From Oscillospiraceae bacterium (GTDB lineage: Bacteria > Bacillota_A > Clostridia > Oscillospirales > Oscillospiraceae), in assembly GCA_017455225.1 (NCBI GenBank), contig JAFTBL010000086.1:1-6189 (forward strand): a DNA stretch of 6,189 bases. The letters run 5' to 3'. The notes beneath the pieces were generated by a model. It was not told the DNA's origin. It ran no database searches and saw only the letters and a list, made by a program, of their open reading frames with translations. Shown here in pieces: positions 6,002 to 6,189 of the stretch. The translations under genes were made by a program, and so were the position numbers. The number at the start of each line of letters is the position of its first letter. The stretch's first letter is position 1.

Positions 6002-6033
6002 GGCGGGAGGGCGCGCACCGCGCCTCTCCCGCC
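6002..6033 (+). other. Hairpin in the spacer between tRNA-Met and tRNA-Glu
   Basis: Eight pairs (6002-6009 with 6026-6033) and six more (6010-6015 with 6019-6024), with a single bulged T at 6025 and a 3-nt loop. It is very GC-rich and has no T run after it, so it is not an intrinsic terminator. It probably acts in, or simply accompanies, processing of the tRNA precursor. Confidence 0.7.
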
Positions 6034-6042
6034 GCACCCCAC

Positions 6043-6117
6043 GGCCCGTTGGTCAAGTGGTTAAGACACGGCCCTTTCACGGCTGTAACATGGGTTCGAG
6101 TCCCGTACGGGTCACCA
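6043..6117 (+). tRNA. tRNA-Glu(UUC)
   Basis: A 75-nt cloverleaf with encoded CCA. The acceptor GGCCCGT pairs with ACGGGTC (one G-T pair), the anticodon loop CTTTCAC carries TTC at 6076-6078, and the T arm is ATGGG-TTCGAGT-CCCGT. The D arm TGGTCAAGTGGTTAAGACA is typical of tRNA-Glu. It lies 44 bp after tRNA-Met in the same transcript. Confidence 0.97.
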
Positions 6118-6120
6118 TTC

Positions 6121-6148
6121 ATTGGCAAACCCATCCGGGCTTGCCAAT
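6121..6148 (+). other. Hairpin in the spacer between tRNA-Glu and tRNA-Val
   Basis: ATTGGCAA (6121-6128) pairs perfectly with TTGCCAAT (6141-6148); after one A-C mismatch, CCC (6130-6132) pairs with GGG (6137-6139) around a 4-nt loop. No T run follows, and a tRNA gene begins 2 bp later, so read-through is expected. Confidence 0.65.
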
Positions 6149-6150
6149 AC

Positions 6151-6189
6151 GGAGGCTTAGCTCAGCTGGTTAGAGCGCCTGCGTCACAC
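6151..6189 (+). tRNA. tRNA-Val(CAC), 5' half; runs off the window
   Basis: The sequence begins with GGAGGCT, TA and a normal D arm GCTC...GAGC, then the 5' anticodon stem CCTGC (6178-6182) and the loop GTCACAC ending exactly at the window edge. In standard numbering the anticodon is CAC (6185-6187), which reads GTG valine codons. The 3' half is not visible, so pairing cannot be checked. Confidence 0.8.

Noticed and set aside
6002..6033. The GC-rich hairpin after tRNA-Met as a transcription terminator
   Set aside because: No T run follows on the plus strand, and another tRNA begins 9 bp downstream with no promoter of its own visible.

Overview
The window looks like chromosomal core-genome DNA from a GC-rich Gram-positive anaerobe of the Clostridia, most plausibly a gut Oscillospirales-type organism. 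This is inferred from the RNase J sequence, a BlaI/M56-peptidase pair, AGGAGG-type ribosome binding sites, near-consensus sigma-A promoters and tRNAs with encoded CCA. GC-rich coding DNA alternates with AT-rich promoter gaps. All protein genes lie on the minus strand; the only plus-strand genes are the tRNAs at the right end. I see no insertion sequence, integrase, CRISPR array or phage gene.

Left end (1-680, minus): the first 179 codons of typA (bipA, ribosome-associated GTPase). It has a TTG start and a clear promoter (TTGCAA, 17 bp, TATAAT). A near-perfect hairpin at 642-677 separates it from the next operon.

Middle (697-2959, minus): a two-gene operon encoding a BlaI/MecI-family winged-helix repressor and an M56 (BlaR1/MecR1-type) membrane metalloprotease. 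Two palindromic operators of the TAC-N4-GTA type lie on and just below the promoter, so the repressor should control its own operon. The protease has an extracytoplasmic sensor domain that lacks the SxxK/STYK motif of true beta-lactam sensors, so the signal it detects is unknown.

Right-centre (3031-5795, minus): ribonuclease J (rnj), followed 34 bp after its ancestral stop by a PHP-family histidinol-phosphatase-like gene and an intrinsic terminator. rnj carries an in-frame TAG at codon 492. Beyond it, 60 codons of typical RNase J C-terminus continue in frame to a TGA, followed directly by the phosphatase gene. This is the most unusual thing in the window. rnj has a promoter about 230 bp upstream of its start, which implies a long structured leader.

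Right end (5868-6189, plus): a sigma-A promoter drives a tRNA cluster, tRNA-Met(CAU), tRNA-Glu(UUC) and the 5' half of tRNA-Val(CAC). Both spacers between the tRNAs fold into strong hairpins. I did not find a clear multi-gene novel system; the points worth checking are the interrupted rnj, the sensor of the M56 protease and the rnj leader.
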